Notes under the pieces: generated by a model | The model's input: only the letters and a program-made list of their open reading frames with translations | Told to the model about the DNA's origin: nothing | The model's database searches: none | Shown: positions 17,523 to 26,559 of the stretch, piece after piece | Layout of the letters: the number at the start of each line of letters is the position of its first letter | Numbering within the stretch: the stretch's first letter is position 1 | NCBI RefSeq assembly: GCF_001696455.1 | Contig: NZ_MAUJ01000001.1 | Span: 1,798,001-1,862,000 of the forward strand | DNA: 64,000 bases | Direction: 5' to 3' | From: Pseudoalteromonas luteoviolacea | GTDB taxonomy: Bacteria; Pseudomonadota; Gammaproteobacteria; Enterobacterales; Alteromonadaceae | Position numbers and translations under genes: made by a program

Positions 17523-18079
17523 AACCATATTCCTTTTGAAAGACGACTTTAAATTTGCGAGCACAGTATGCTTACCTATCAACACTTTACTGCCCACGAA
17601 AGGTTAAAAAAGTGTAAACCCCCATATGCATAAGATCAAATTAATAAAAGTCATGTACTTTCACCTTAGAGAGCTGGGTAAAAATCATACACAGTCATGG
17701 CAACAAGATATATTTTGCAGAATAGTCCTGCTCCTCAGCTTACCTAAGCGTTTATATACGACTAATAAATTCAGCTTAATAGTAGTTCATCCCATTGAAA
17801 GTAATAGAAAATGATAAAGACTTACTCATTACCTGCCCGCTTTTAACATTTCAACGCGACTGGCAATAAAGATAGGCTCCATAACAAATACGTCGTTGTA
17901 TTAATTATGCTTTAAAAGCGCTTTCTCCTATGTGAAAACAAGCTCCGCGCCATATTGAGTTTTCCCCTTATCCTTTTCGATTTAAATTCACAAAAAATTC
18001 ACCTTAGTACCTAGTTGATTCACAACATTATGATCAATATAATAATGATTCTCATTTATATTAAAAGGATAATGACCAA
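17523..18079. other. 557-bp intergenic region ending in a Fur-controlled promoter
   Basis: 17523-18000 contains no convincing gene; a 62-codon plus-strand frame (17626-17814) lacks a ribosome-binding site and known features. The promoter at 18015-18059 is a separate entry. Confidence 0.55.
18015..18059 (+). promoter_or_regulatory. Sigma-70 promoter overlapped by a Fur box
   Basis: TTGATT at 18015-18020 and a perfect TATAAT at 18038-18043 are separated by 17 bp. Immediately overlapping the -10 and the expected start site is AATAATGATTCTCATTTAT (18041-18059), whose core AATGA-TTC-TCATT (18044-18056) is a near-ideal Fur operator; 13 of 19 positions agree with the consensus by eye. Fur with iron bound here would block RNA polymerase, so the downstream gene should be induced by iron limitation. 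Confidence 0.8.
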
Positions 18080-18976
18080 ATGAAGATACTTTCTGTACTT
18101 TTACTTTTATTGTTTTCTTTGCCAGCTTTGGCTAAAAAACCAATTCGTGTTGTAGATATCGGTGTAATGGGTTTGGCCTCTCACGATTTATTCCAGTGGA
18201 ATGCTGAGACTCGTGAAAATGAAGAGAATGGACGCTTTGATTTAAGTACGATTTTTGACTACGCAAACGGAACGAAAATTTACCAAGGAGGAAACCCGAA
18301 AAATTCCTCCAATGCAGCGGTCTATTCAATTACGCAAAATATTGTGAGCTTTTATGCTGGTAAAAAAGCCACATTGCTTATGTCTAGAACCGTCACAGAA
18401 GAGCAAGCACATATCATTGCACGAAAACAAACCGTTGAATATTTTATAGGCATGGTGAGAGAGTCTTATGTGCGCTTTACCAACGCAGGGTTTCCTAACT
18501 ATGCCCTCGCACAGAGTGTGACCGACGAAGAGCAGGGAGTAATGCGTGCTCTACATGATATCCTACCGGGCAAAATAATGGTTAACCGCAACCTTACACA
18601 AGAAACTTTGCTCGTAACCGACTTTAAACTTGCCATGAATCAACTTTCACCTTCGGAAATGATGCAAAACGTCAAGTTTTTTGATGGTAAGTACGACGAA
18701 GAATACCTTCATGTCGTGATCCCTGGCTTCCCTGATTCACGTATCATCAATTTAAAGGAAATTGACGGGGCCTTTATTGCAGAGCAAACAAATTATAACT
18801 TGGACAATATGCTTGTTGAGCTTCATTTCTATGGTAAATTTCCGTTCTTTGGCAACCTAATCACCTTCACGAGTTTTGGTTATCACTTAGAAAACTTGTT
18901 TGCGAAAGGTATTTGCAATAAATATGTCGATGGTAGCCCAAACCCTTGGAATACAGTTGCAATAGAGTGCTATTAA
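18080..18976 (+). CDS. Secreted protein of unknown function, probably iron-regulated
   Basis: 298 residues with a textbook signal peptide (MKILSVLLLLLFSLPALA, then KKP). The mature protein has no motif I recognise: no TonB box, lipobox, CxxCH haem motif or known catalytic signature. It contains two cysteines near the C terminus (GICNK and AIECY) that could form a disulfide. The Fur-box promoter directly upstream and the export signal suggest a periplasmic or extracellular role under iron starvation, but no siderophore or haem gene lies next to it. AAGGAT precedes the ATG by about ten bases. A hairpin at 19039-19069 follows. Confidence 0.75.
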   Translation: MKILSVLLLLLFSLPALAKKPIRVVDIGVMGLASHDLFQWNAETRENEENGRFDLSTIFDYANGTKIYQGGNPKNSSNAAVYSITQNIVSFYAGKKATLLMSRTVTEEQAHIIARKQTVEYFIGMVRESYVRFTNAGFPNYALAQSVTDEEQGVMRALHDILPGKIMVNRNLTQETLLVTDFKLAMNQLSPSEMMQNVKFFDGKYDEEYLHVVIPGFPDSRIINLKEIDGAFIAEQTNYNLDNMLVELHFYGKFPFFGNLITFTSFGYHLENLFAKGICNKYVDGSPNPWNTVAIECY

Positions 18977-19038
18977 GCTGAAATATCGATTTGATTATCA
19001 ATTTGTATTTTTAATCTAATTGTAGATTATTGCAAAAG

Positions 19039-19069
19039 TGCAGCTCCAACATTTCAATCTGGAGCTGCA
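19039..19069 (+). terminator. Hairpin after the Fur-regulated gene
   Basis: TGCAGCTCC (19039-19047) pairs perfectly with GGAGCTGCA (19061-19069), loop 13 bases, about 60 bp after the stop codon. No T-tract follows, so termination strength is uncertain. Confidence 0.45.
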
Positions 19070-19184
19070 TCAACTCACATTTGAGTACGCCGATCACACG
19101 CCCCCAAAATAGTAATGACCCAGTAATAAAGCATTAGCTTGAGATAAATGGCTAATTTGTGATTAAAATGAAAAACTAAGCCTT

Positions 19185-19592
19185 TCAGTCGTTTATAGTT
19201 AGGATGATTTTATTGACTCCAAAATCTATGACCGCTTTATATTTTGAAAAAAACGGATACCCCAATAACCCGTGCACACCCTTTTCCCCGCCTGCAACTT
19301 GAACATGGTCTAAGTTGAGAGACACAAAACTTGGCTCTTCATATAAAGTGCCATCTAGTTCTATTCCAGGTATATCTATACGGCCCATTTCATGATCTGA
19401 GGTACCAAGCCCTTGAGCACATTCCTCGTTCGTTTTCTCTTCTATACCTAAATCAGAAAGACAGGCTCTATCTAAAACAGACGCACCAGCGGCAGTATCT
19501 AATATAAAGCGCAGTAGCCTCCCATTGATTTTAGCTTCTATAATTTGATGTCCAGTTTCTGTCACTTCAAAATCTAATAAAGCTTTATTCAT
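19185..19592 (-). CDS. Retropepsin-like aspartic protease-fold protein
   Basis: 135 residues from the ATG at 19592 (AAGGAGA seven bases upstream). The strand-turn LRFILDTAAGASVLD is the active-site loop of single-lobe clan AA proteases, with DTAAG (32-36) in place of the usual DTGA; the second hallmark, hydrophobic-hydrophobic-Gly (HGLLGYPFF), follows near residue 110. These proteins dimerise to form one active site. The Gly to Ala change in DT(G) is tolerated in several bacterial members. No signal peptide, so it is cytoplasmic unless exported otherwise. Substrate unknown. Confidence 0.75.
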   Translation of the reverse strand: MNKALLDFEVTETGHQIIEAKINGRLLRFILDTAAGASVLDRACLSDLGIEEKTNEECAQGLGTSDHEMGRIDIPGIELDGTLYEEPSFVSLNLDHVQVAGGEKGVHGLLGYPFFSKYKAVIDFGVNKIILTIND

Positions 19593-20077
19593 AACTATTC
19601 TCCTTAACAATCCTTATTTCAAATATTTATGCCTCTAACACCTATCATTTAAAGAGCATTGGCAAAATTACGCTTTTCACTTATTAATAATTTTCACTAC
19701 ACCAAATAATGATTCAACAGTAAAACAACAAAACTCAGAAGTAAACACAAAGCTTGGTTAACCATTAAAAATCACTACTACATTTAGACACAGTATCAGA
19801 GCCAATATATATTGATTACGAAAAACAGAGTAAACTAGAGAGATCTGCAATAAATACAATTAACACCAAACCCTACTTTAACTGCAGAGTACGAATTAAT
19901 ATTTAAGAAAAAACCAATATTAATACCGAAATATTTCTACTTCACTCTACCACACAGGACTAATTAGCTAAAATAGGAGTACACCTAAAAGGCTCTCACA
20001 TTCTTTTAAAGGGTATTCCCGGCCTTAAAATTAATTATAAAATCTTGGAAATAAACTATACCTCCGCTTAGTAATTT
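19593..20077. other. AT-rich gap, nothing recognised
   Basis: 485 bp of strongly AT-rich sequence between the retropepsin-like and SUKH-like genes. No open frame with a ribosome-binding site, hairpin with T-tract or repeat stands out. Confidence 0.55.
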
Positions 20078-20512
20078 TTAGTTAGTCTCTGTGAAAGTTA
20101 TAAAATCATCAATATGATTGAATTTTTTGATAACCTTACCTACATCGAAATCAAACTCATAAACACTACAGTTCGGGTCATTTAGTTCAATATAGAATAC
20201 AGACTTCTCCGCTCTGCCAATGATAAATACTTTAGATTCCTTCCATTTTTTGAAAAACTGCAGGTCTTTTTTTTCTTCTTTAGCTGACGAGCCGATTAAG
20301 AACCGAATTAATGCCCCCCATAAGCTGGGCTTTTTCGGTACTTCGTCATAGTTGTGGATATGGAAGTAGTTAGCATTAACTATTGTTTCCGCATTGGTGT
20401 GAAAAATATAATTGATCAAACCAGTGTCGCTACTCTGTGTATCAATTTTGCTTTTATATATCTCAGGTAAAGCTATTCCGAGCTCTTTCTCAATGTTCTT
20501 CGATATTTTCAT
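20078..20512 (-). CDS. SMI1/KNR4 (SUKH)-like protein
   Basis: 144 residues, acidic, no signal. The start EKELGIALPEIYKSKI matches the SUKH N-terminal helix (E..lg..LP..Y...), and FIIGRAEKSVFYIELNDPNCSVYEFDFDVG plus FNHIDDFITF match the central strands and C-terminal helix. SUKH proteins are often immunity proteins of contact-dependent toxins, but many are housekeeping-like orphans. No toxin gene is adjacent, so it may be an orphan immunity protein (inference). The ribosome-binding site is weak. Confidence 0.6.
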   Translation of the reverse strand: MKISKNIEKELGIALPEIYKSKIDTQSSDTGLINYIFHTNAETIVNANYFHIHNYDEVPKKPSLWGALIRFLIGSSAKEEKKDLQFFKKWKESKVFIIGRAEKSVFYIELNDPNCSVYEFDFDVGKVIKKFNHIDDFITFTETN

Positions 20513-20755
20513 TTAAAGTCCAGGCTAGCAGGAACGCTTAGCTTTTTGATCGTAAACGTTCGACAATTAGTACAGGTAAGCACGAGTCAATCTCTTATAT
20601 ACTCGCTTTGAATTAATTACTGTGCCGTTTAGTACCGAACTATACCGATAAAGTCAATAACAGACTGTTTACCTCCCAACTCTAAAGGGTTTCCTCTCTT
20701 GCCGAAAACAATTGAGTAGGCACACACTTGTTCACGAAGCTTGATAATACGTTAA

Positions 20756-21313
20756 TTAGTGTCTCTTACTAACATATCGGTTATACATACTAAAAACCTC
20801 TTGATTCAACTTTTCACTGAATATCTCTAAAAATGTTAGCTTCCTAGTAACAGCGATATATATAGAAAAGATTAGTAATACCAGCATGAACAGCTGATTC
20901 TGCCAAGCATTTAGCTCCCATTGTCCTGACCAAGTAATATTGAAACTTGAATCAACGGGGTATAAATAGTAGACCGGCCATTGATTTCCATCAGGGCCCT
21001 TTGAGCCGATTATGTCTAAGACAATATGAAAGTGAACCAAAAAAAATGAAAGTAAAAAAACCAGCTTTCGCTGTGTTTTGGAAAGTAATGCGAGTAACGT
21101 TGATATTAAGAGCGCGGAATAAATAGAGTGCCCAATATAATGATGATACATTGCATAATAGTTCGTCTTATCCGTTATCCAATCTACAACTAAGCCAATA
21201 CCATCTATATCGGGCAATACGCCAGCTGAAGAGACTAACGCTCGCTCCCTTCTGTTTTTTACTAATTTCACTGTGGTAAGCCAGCTAAAAAGAAGGTGAG
21301 CGACAGGAGCCAT
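20756..21313 (-). CDS. YdjM-like inner-membrane metal-dependent hydrolase
   Basis: 185 residues. MAPVAHLLFSWL, then SSAGVLPDIDGIG and MYHHYIGHSIYSALL, followed by VHFHIVLDIIGSKGPDG, is the His/Asp pattern of the YdjM/DUF457 family (H...PD.D......H+...H......H...D). Four membrane helices are visible. E. coli YdjM is an SOS-induced inner-membrane protein; the reaction is unknown. No LexA box is evident upstream and the start lacks a clear Shine-Dalgarno sequence. Confidence 0.75.
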   Translation of the reverse strand: MAPVAHLLFSWLTTVKLVKNRRERALVSSAGVLPDIDGIGLVVDWITDKTNYYAMYHHYIGHSIYSALLISTLLALLSKTQRKLVFLLSFFLVHFHIVLDIIGSKGPDGNQWPVYYLYPVDSSFNITWSGQWELNAWQNQLFMLVLLIFSIYIAVTRKLTFLEIFSEKLNQEVFSMYNRYVSKRH

Positions 21314-21512
21314 AAAATCAGTGCCTAATACTATAATAATTGAAAAGAAATTATAGAGTGCTCCCTCACTCTACATCAACCCCATATTTTCCAGAGCCCT
21401 CTAATAATGCAGAATTTATTTTTCCAGCTTTTTTTAGCCTCCTCTCCCCCTGCTCTTCATGGCTTCTATCATCTAAAAAATACGGCGAAAAACTTTGCTA
21501 CATTCTGATGGT

Positions 21513-21782
21513 TTACTTTATCTTTCGATACTTAATAAAGCAGCCCAGCAAGGTTAATACACAAGCTGCTTTAAAAAATAATAAGCTAAGCGGTCTCCAC
21601 CAAGCACCTGTGCTAGCTTCAATGATATCAGACACACCAAATGCTATAAATGTGATTGATGCGCATAGTGATACTTTGTAATACACATTTGAGGGGCCTT
21701 TTATAATGGCATTCGCAAATAACCCAAGGGCAATTAAAAACCATAAGGCCGATTCAATGTAATTAAACTCTGAGATTGACAT
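21513..21782 (-). CDS. Small membrane protein, unknown
   Basis: 89 residues with three likely membrane helices (ALWFLIALGLFANAII, SLCASITFIAFGVSDII and LLFFKAACVLTLLGCF). The pattern EFNYIESALWF at the start is shared by small uncharacterised membrane proteins in marine bacteria as far as I recall; I cannot name the family. It is favoured over the opposite-strand frame 21340-21681, which lacks organised features. Located 200 bp upstream of the YdjM-like gene on the same strand. Confidence 0.55.
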   Translation of the reverse strand: MSISEFNYIESALWFLIALGLFANAIIKGPSNVYYKVSLCASITFIAFGVSDIIEASTGAWWRPLSLLFFKAACVLTLLGCFIKYRKIK

Positions 21783-22275
21783 ATATTTCGTAGTAGCTTC
21801 CCACTTCCTTATTGTGATTTTAGTTAAATTGATAGTTCCTGAAAAGCCATGTTGTACTTCACTGCCGTTAACACCAAGATAAGTGAGAGATTACTTTCTC
21901 GTGGCATCTGCCTCTTTAACGCCATCACATTGAAAGTAGGTGACTAAGTCTTCTGTTTGGTCCACACACGCGATCCTGCCATTGGTAGATATACTCAACT
22001 AGTTGCTCGAAGTTCGTACTTGCTCCACGTTAACACTGATATAAACCACAACCGGCTAGAGTACTTTTGAATTGTCTGGCTTATATTTAATTGGCTTTCA
22101 ACTTTAGCGCCTGAGGCTTTTTTAAAGCAAAAAAGCCACACTCCGATACCGCTTGTGAAGAATCTGAAGAAAATAAAAGCTATCGAGGAATGACTGTAAG
22201 TATACTTGAAAGAATTGGCAAAGTAAGAATACTCTAGACCTTAAGATTAAAAATCTCCTTTAGATTAAAACAAAG
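21783..22275. other. 493-bp gap, possible decayed sequence
   Basis: No intact gene. On the minus strand around 21890-22030 a short frame reads EQLVEYIYQWQDRV then RRLSHL, faintly like the end of an IS3-type transposase, but stops interrupt it and I would not call it. A T-rich run and a paired AAAAAAGCC/GGCTTTTTT stretch occur near 22108-22132, which may be a terminator-like element. Confidence 0.35.
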
Positions 22276-22950
22276 TTAACTTTCTATGATACGGCTAACT
22301 TCCTGCCAACATTTTTCTGGGTTACTCTGAGCTATAAAATGACCGCCTTGAATATTTACTACGTTTAGTTCTAAGCACACCCGTTTAAAAGCGCTAATAA
22401 CCTCCTTATTCACCAAATAATCTGCACTGGCATTTAAATAAGTTGTTGGCTGCTGAATTTTTTCGACAGGCTCTATTGCTCGTCTGATGATTTTTAACCG
22501 TTCTTTGAGCGCTTTATTTGAAACGTTATCAAGTGCTTTATAAAAAAGCTTAACCAATTCAGTACGATTAGCGCTACCAAAGAGCAAGTAACTCAGAATA
22601 GCAATAGGAACTATGCGGTGACGCATCATGGATAACGGAATTAAAGCACTAAATTTAGCCAACAAGGATGGACGACTCAAAAAGCTGGCAGCAAAAAAGA
22701 CGTGTTTAACCGTGACACCACTTAATTGACATAGTTCGTAGGCGATTAGCCCTGAATAAGACTCTGCAAATATAACTATCTCTTCAGACTTAAATTGTTC
22801 AGCTATTTCAACGGCTTGCTCTTTTGGGTTATTAGAGCTGAGGGATGACAGAGTTACAACTTCATAAGAACATGATTCTGCTATACATTTTTTGATTGGT
22901 TCGTACAAAATACCGGTTCCATCCATTCCTGGTAAAAATACTAATCGCAT
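22276..22950 (-). CDS. Alpha/beta hydrolase
   Basis: 224 residues. MRLVFLPGMDGTG supplies the oxyanion-hole loop, the nucleophile elbow is ESYSG (Ser65), the acid is likely in NASADYLV and the His in IQGGHFIAQSNP near the C terminus, a complete catalytic triad. The family is broad (esterases, thioesterases); the substrate is not predictable. GGGAAAG lies upstream of the ATG. Alone on its transcript as far as can be seen. Confidence 0.8.
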   Translation of the reverse strand: MRLVFLPGMDGTGILYEPIKKCIAESCSYEVVTLSSLSSNNPKEQAVEIAEQFKSEEIVIFAESYSGLIAYELCQLSGVTVKHVFFAASFLSRPSLLAKFSALIPLSMMRHRIVPIAILSYLLFGSANRTELVKLFYKALDNVSNKALKERLKIIRRAIEPVEKIQQPTTYLNASADYLVNKEVISAFKRVCLELNVVNIQGGHFIAQSNPEKCWQEVSRIIES

Positions 22951-23068
22951 GATTACTTTCCCTAAAAAACGTGCCTCATTATATAAGCAATTTGATTGCA
23001 GGCGTCACTGTGTGAAACTGATAAACAGTGAACAAATATGCATAAATCAATTCGCCTTAACTCCACTG

Positions 23069-23671
23069 TTAAGGCGCAACGCTCAGTTGTGGCCACCTTA
23101 CTAGCCACCCTTTTGATTTTACCCGATCATCAAACACTTCCCGTGGCCTATTGGGGTTATAAGTAATGTCACCCTTCAGCAATGATTCTACCCCAAAAGC
23201 AGCAATACATTCATATTGACTTTCTGCGGTCTGACGGATAGCAATTGCAGTTTCCTTTTCGGGCCAATAACTCATGGCATCTAGCGCGCTTTTATACGAA
23301 GAATCGCCATTGCGCCCATGCATTATCGCTTGATTTCGAACCTGCCAGTTTAACTCTGGCATTTGTAGAACGAGTTGACTTTCATACTTAATGTAAGCAT
23401 CAGGGTTTGCTTCTTCAGGGTCAAAATAAATCACATCAACGTCGTTAAGTGGTGTCGGCGAGTCTAGGTTATGCAGAGCATCCCAGACCAAATTGCGGAC
23501 AAATCCCGCTGCTATATAGCACTGAGGTATCGCCAGTTTTGCGACTAAATTGAGCGCCTTAACTCGAACCATATCGCGCTTAATTAATTCTACAATTCTG
23601 TCCACTTTTACCTGCGTAATATCGTCTAGAGCAACAGCGCCATTTGTGGCGCATTGTTGGCTCTTATTCAT
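23069..23671 (-). CDS. Nucleotidyltransferase family protein (DUF925/NTP_transf_6 type)
   Basis: 200 residues. CYIAAGFVRNLVWDALH followed by LNDVDVIYFDPEEAN is the family signature: the aspartates of DVDVIYFD correspond to the catalytic metal ligands of minimal nucleotidyltransferases. The C terminus NPNRPREVFDDRVKSKGW is also typical. Substrate unknown. The gene starts eight bases after the VOC gene stop, so the VOC protein and this one are co-transcribed. Confidence 0.8.
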   Translation of the reverse strand: MNKSQQCATNGAVALDDITQVKVDRIVELIKRDMVRVKALNLVAKLAIPQCYIAAGFVRNLVWDALHNLDSPTPLNDVDVIYFDPEEANPDAYIKYESQLVLQMPELNWQVRNQAIMHGRNGDSSYKSALDAMSYWPEKETAIAIRQTAESQYECIAAFGVESLLKGDITYNPNRPREVFDDRVKSKGWLVRWPQLSVAP

Positions 23672-23679
23672 GTGATTTA

Positions 23680-24090
23680 TTATTTACGTTGGACCAAACT
23701 AAACCAGTTCCCCGAATTATCTACACCCATCGCTTCGACGCCATAAAGCTGCTCTGTTGGGGGTTGCATAAACTCCACCCCTTTTGCCACCAGCTCTTGG
23801 TATGTTTTCTGGCAGTTTTCAGTTTCGAAAACACCCGCCCCAAACGCCCCTTCAGAAATTAAGCTTCGTATTTTTTCGGCTGAGTCTTTGGTGAACATCG
23901 GCCCCTCTTTTGGTTCTGCTAATACCAATTGGAGTTGTGAATTGGATTTCGGATGTACAGTTAACCAACGAAAGTCCCCTTCCACTTTCATGTCATCTCC
24001 GACTTCAAAACCGAGTTTGTTTTTATAAAAATCAAGCGCTTCTTCCTGATTGAGAACGTATATTGTTGAATGCGCTATGGATGTGATCAT
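23680..24090 (-). CDS. VOC (glyoxalase/bleomycin-resistance superfamily) protein
   Basis: 136 residues with two beta-alpha-beta-beta-beta modules: SIAHSTIYVLNQEEALDFYK at the start and GVFETENCQKTYQELVAKG...EAMGVDNSGNWFSLVQRK at the end. A His near the N terminus and a Glu in GVEAMGVD are candidate metal ligands. Function could be lyase, isomerase or antibiotic-binding. An AraC-type gene lies 71 bp upstream on the same strand, and a nucleotidyltransferase gene follows; this pairing of VOC and AraC regulators is common and suggests control by it. Confidence 0.85.
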   Translation of the reverse strand: MITSIAHSTIYVLNQEEALDFYKNKLGFEVGDDMKVEGDFRWLTVHPKSNSQLQLVLAEPKEGPMFTKDSAEKIRSLISEGAFGAGVFETENCQKTYQELVAKGVEFMQPPTEQLYGVEAMGVDNSGNWFSLVQRK

Positions 24091-24161
24091 CTTTATGCTC
24101 CCTCTTGTTGATTCATCCTAATGTTATAGCAATAAGCAGCATGATATTTCTCCAATATTGC

Positions 24162-24581
24162 TCAATTCGCCAACTTACCCAAAAATTTATATGCAAAACA
24201 AGCCGGAATAGTCTGTGCGGGAAAACAATATGCTTCGCTAGATAAAGCCCACAGTTTTCGGCGATATACAGTAGGTGCCACACCTACTCGCTTTAAAAAC
24301 AACGAAGAAAAGCTACCAAGGCTGCTGTAACCCACTTTCTCGCAAACCTCTGAGATACTGTAGTTTTCTGTAATTAGCATTTTCTTCGCTTGTTGGAGTC
24401 TAAGGCGAGTCAGGAATTCGTTAGGCGTCTCTCCATAAGTATCTTTAAATACGCGCAAAAAGTGGTAAGGAGACATGTATGAGCATTTTGCGATATCCGA
24501 TAAACTGAGTGGGGTTTGGTAATTATCCGCAATAAAATCCCTGCCTGTATTCAGCCGTTTCAATCTATTGTTTGCAGCCAT
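24162..24581 (-). CDS. AraC-family transcriptional regulator, DNA-binding domain only
   Basis: 139 residues consisting almost only of the AraC double helix-turn-helix: LSLSDIAKCSYMSPYHFLRVFKDTYGETPNEFLTRLRL and YSISEVCEKVGYSSLGSFSSLFLKRVGVAPTVYRR. There is no ligand-binding domain, so it may respond to its own level or to a small molecule bound elsewhere, as in MarA/SoxS-like short regulators. It is transcribed toward the VOC gene and probably controls it (inference). AAGGA precedes the ATG. Confidence 0.85.
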   Translation of the reverse strand: MAANNRLKRLNTGRDFIADNYQTPLSLSDIAKCSYMSPYHFLRVFKDTYGETPNEFLTRLRLQQAKKMLITENYSISEVCEKVGYSSLGSFSSLFLKRVGVAPTVYRRKLWALSSEAYCFPAQTIPACFAYKFLGKLAN

Positions 24582-24754
24582 AAAACATCCTTATTAACCT
24601 ATTTGAAATAAAGCGCCTCTCAAAGCTATTTCATAGCATAATTTTTTAAGTTGCTTCAATACAACACCTTAACTAGCGACCATAAAATTGCTTGACTAAA
24701 TTTAACGCCAAGAAAACACAAACCACGCACTTTGCGCCCTTTTTGAGATATTTA

Positions 24755-25309
24755 CTAGTTTGTATTCCTTTTCAGCCAGTCACAAATATATTCGGTAGTA
24801 TTATTTATTGAAACGGTATTTTGAACAATTAAGTCAGAGTTATTTCTGACTTGGCTTGCAACGTTAATATATATTTCTCTAAGGTGGTCTACGTATTTTT
24901 TTAAGTAATTTGATATGGAACATGCTGATTGCCCGCACTGGCTTTCAATCTGCCTTCTAATAACTCGAGCTAGGCATAACTCCATAGGCGGATCTAACAA
25001 AATAACGTAATCGATTAATCTCGACATAGAGTCACGCTCTTTACCAAATGGCTCTTCTATGAAGATAAATCGCGTGTTCCGTTCACAAATCAGTTGTTCC
25101 AAAGCCTCTAAAAGCCTTGGCGTTTTAATAAGGTCAACATCTGAACCATCTTTTAACCAAGCTCTCATATTTGAAGGGTAAGTCTCCTGATCTATATGAT
25201 CATCAAATAGTAGAAAAGGGCTATTAAATTCGCCCGCAAGCAACTTTATAACTGTGGTTTTTCCCGCTCCTGAAACACCACTCACCGCGACAACCTTTGT
25301 ATTATGCAT
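24755..25309 (-). CDS. P-loop kinase-like NTPase
   Basis: 184 residues. Walker A is GVSGAGKTTV (11-20); a DHID/QETYP region and FIEEPFGKERDS precede the likely Walker B strand DYVILLDPP; a lid-type RVIRRQIES follows. The layout resembles uridine kinase/adenylate-kinase-like nucleoside or small-molecule kinases. The substrate cannot be deduced. It follows the DUF4034 gene closely on the same strand (58 bp). Confidence 0.65.
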   Translation of the reverse strand: MHNTKVVAVSGVSGAGKTTVIKLLAGEFNSPFLLFDDHIDQETYPSNMRAWLKDGSDVDLIKTPRLLEALEQLICERNTRFIFIEEPFGKERDSMSRLIDYVILLDPPMELCLARVIRRQIESQCGQSACSISNYLKKYVDHLREIYINVASQVRNNSDLIVQNTVSINNTTEYICDWLKRNTN

Positions 25310-25367
25310 ACGGCTCTAGTACCACAAAAAGTTAATGCAGATATTTCCGGGCCCTATGGCAATGTTT

Positions 25368-26366
25368 TTAATTTTGCATTGCATAAGATTTTGCCTGCTT
25401 CAATTCCCCTTCTGAGCCAGCCCAGCGCCAATGAATATCTTCAATTTTATCATCTAATATATCAAGCTCGACACGCAATTTGTCTCTATCTTTTGTTATC
25501 CAGAACCATGAACTAGCATTGTATCTTGCAAAAATTGAGCTTGCCGAGTCTTTATGATTTGTTGATTGTAATGATTTTTTATATGCCTCTATCGCCTTGG
25601 TTTTAATTTTTTCCGATTCGATAAACTGCTTTGCTTCATCAGACATATCAACAAAAACATCGAGATATTTCCAATACTCTATGTATGCTTTTAGTAGAAT
25701 AATGGGTAAATCAGATCCCTCCTGCGCCCGCTCAAAAGTACTTTGAGCAAAAGCAATCATTTGTTCGTTATTGCCTCCCCATTTTTCAGAAAGAGCGATC
25801 ACCATATGCATATGAGCGGCCCAGTTATCTTGGTCTCTTTCAACGGCTTGATTAAAGTAATATTCTCTTTCTTCAATATCATCCGAAAACCAAGTGGACA
25901 CCATAATTAGATAAGCCCACGGAGTTGGGTCTTCAGGGTTTTGACTTGCACATTGGCCTAGTATGTTCCTTGTTTTATCCAGCCTTTCAAAAAATAGCGC
26001 CCATCTTTTTTTACTAACCTCAAAGCCTCGGCCATATCCTCTTGCATCCCAAGACCACTGCAATAGGCGTGCACCGTAGCATAGCAATGCGTCTGCGGAG
26101 CTTGGTTCATTTTTAACCCAATCTTCAAGATACTTTATTGGAAAAAGCCTCGATATACCGACACTAATAAAATAACGCTCACTGAATGACGTTGCATTAG
26201 AGAGCATTGTTTTTAAACTAGAATAATCTTTAGAGTTAAGCAGTAGATGGTAGATCTCCACACTTCCATACGAACATTGCCGAATCGACCTTTTCCGCAT
26301 ATTTTGCTTGGAAGCAGCAAAAATGATTAAAACTAATGCTAACACGCCGAATAATATGACTAACAT
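25368..26366 (-). CDS. DUF4034-like protein with N-terminal membrane anchor
   Basis: 332 residues; one N-terminal membrane helix (LVILFGVLALVLIIFAA) then alpha-helical TPR-like repeats. DARGYGRGFEVSKKRWALFF, NPEDPTPWAYLIMV and NWAAHMHMVIALSEKWGGNNEQM are the diagnostic DUF4034 signatures (RG.G...., DP.PW..L, KWGGS/N). The family is common near polymorphic toxin and accessory islands but has no known activity. AAGGA seven bases before the ATG. It lies in a stretch with degenerate attC-like sequences and may have been a gene cassette. Confidence 0.65.
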   Translation of the reverse strand: MLVILFGVLALVLIIFAASKQNMRKRSIRQCSYGSVEIYHLLLNSKDYSSLKTMLSNATSFSERYFISVGISRLFPIKYLEDWVKNEPSSADALLCYGARLLQWSWDARGYGRGFEVSKKRWALFFERLDKTRNILGQCASQNPEDPTPWAYLIMVSTWFSDDIEEREYYFNQAVERDQDNWAAHMHMVIALSEKWGGNNEQMIAFAQSTFERAQEGSDLPIILLKAYIEYWKYLDVFVDMSDEAKQFIESEKIKTKAIEAYKKSLQSTNHKDSASSIFARYNASSWFWITKDRDKLRVELDILDDKIEDIHWRWAGSEGELKQAKSYAMQN

Positions 26367-26559
26367 TTAAAATCCTTAATATCTGCAGCCTGCATTTGAG
26401 CGGGTTCACTTCGTACGCCGCTCCTTGCTCTATTGAAGCGCACTACAAGCGCATGTCATCCCACTCATTTAGTATCAACTAATTGCGTTAAACAAGTGAT
26501 GTTCTGAATCTTTTACTTATAGCTCATATTTATTACAAACATAAGTGCCGTGTGAAACG

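Noticed and set aside
17626..17814. 62-codon plus-strand frame in the gap before the Fur promoter
   Set aside because: No ribosome-binding site and no protein-like pattern.
21340..21681. 113-codon plus-strand frame opposite a small membrane protein gene
   Set aside because: The opposite strand encodes a regular three-helix membrane protein, which accounts for the open frame.
21890..22030. Possible IS3-type transposase remnant
   Set aside because: Only a few residues resemble the DDE C terminus, with stops in frame; no terminal inverted repeats.
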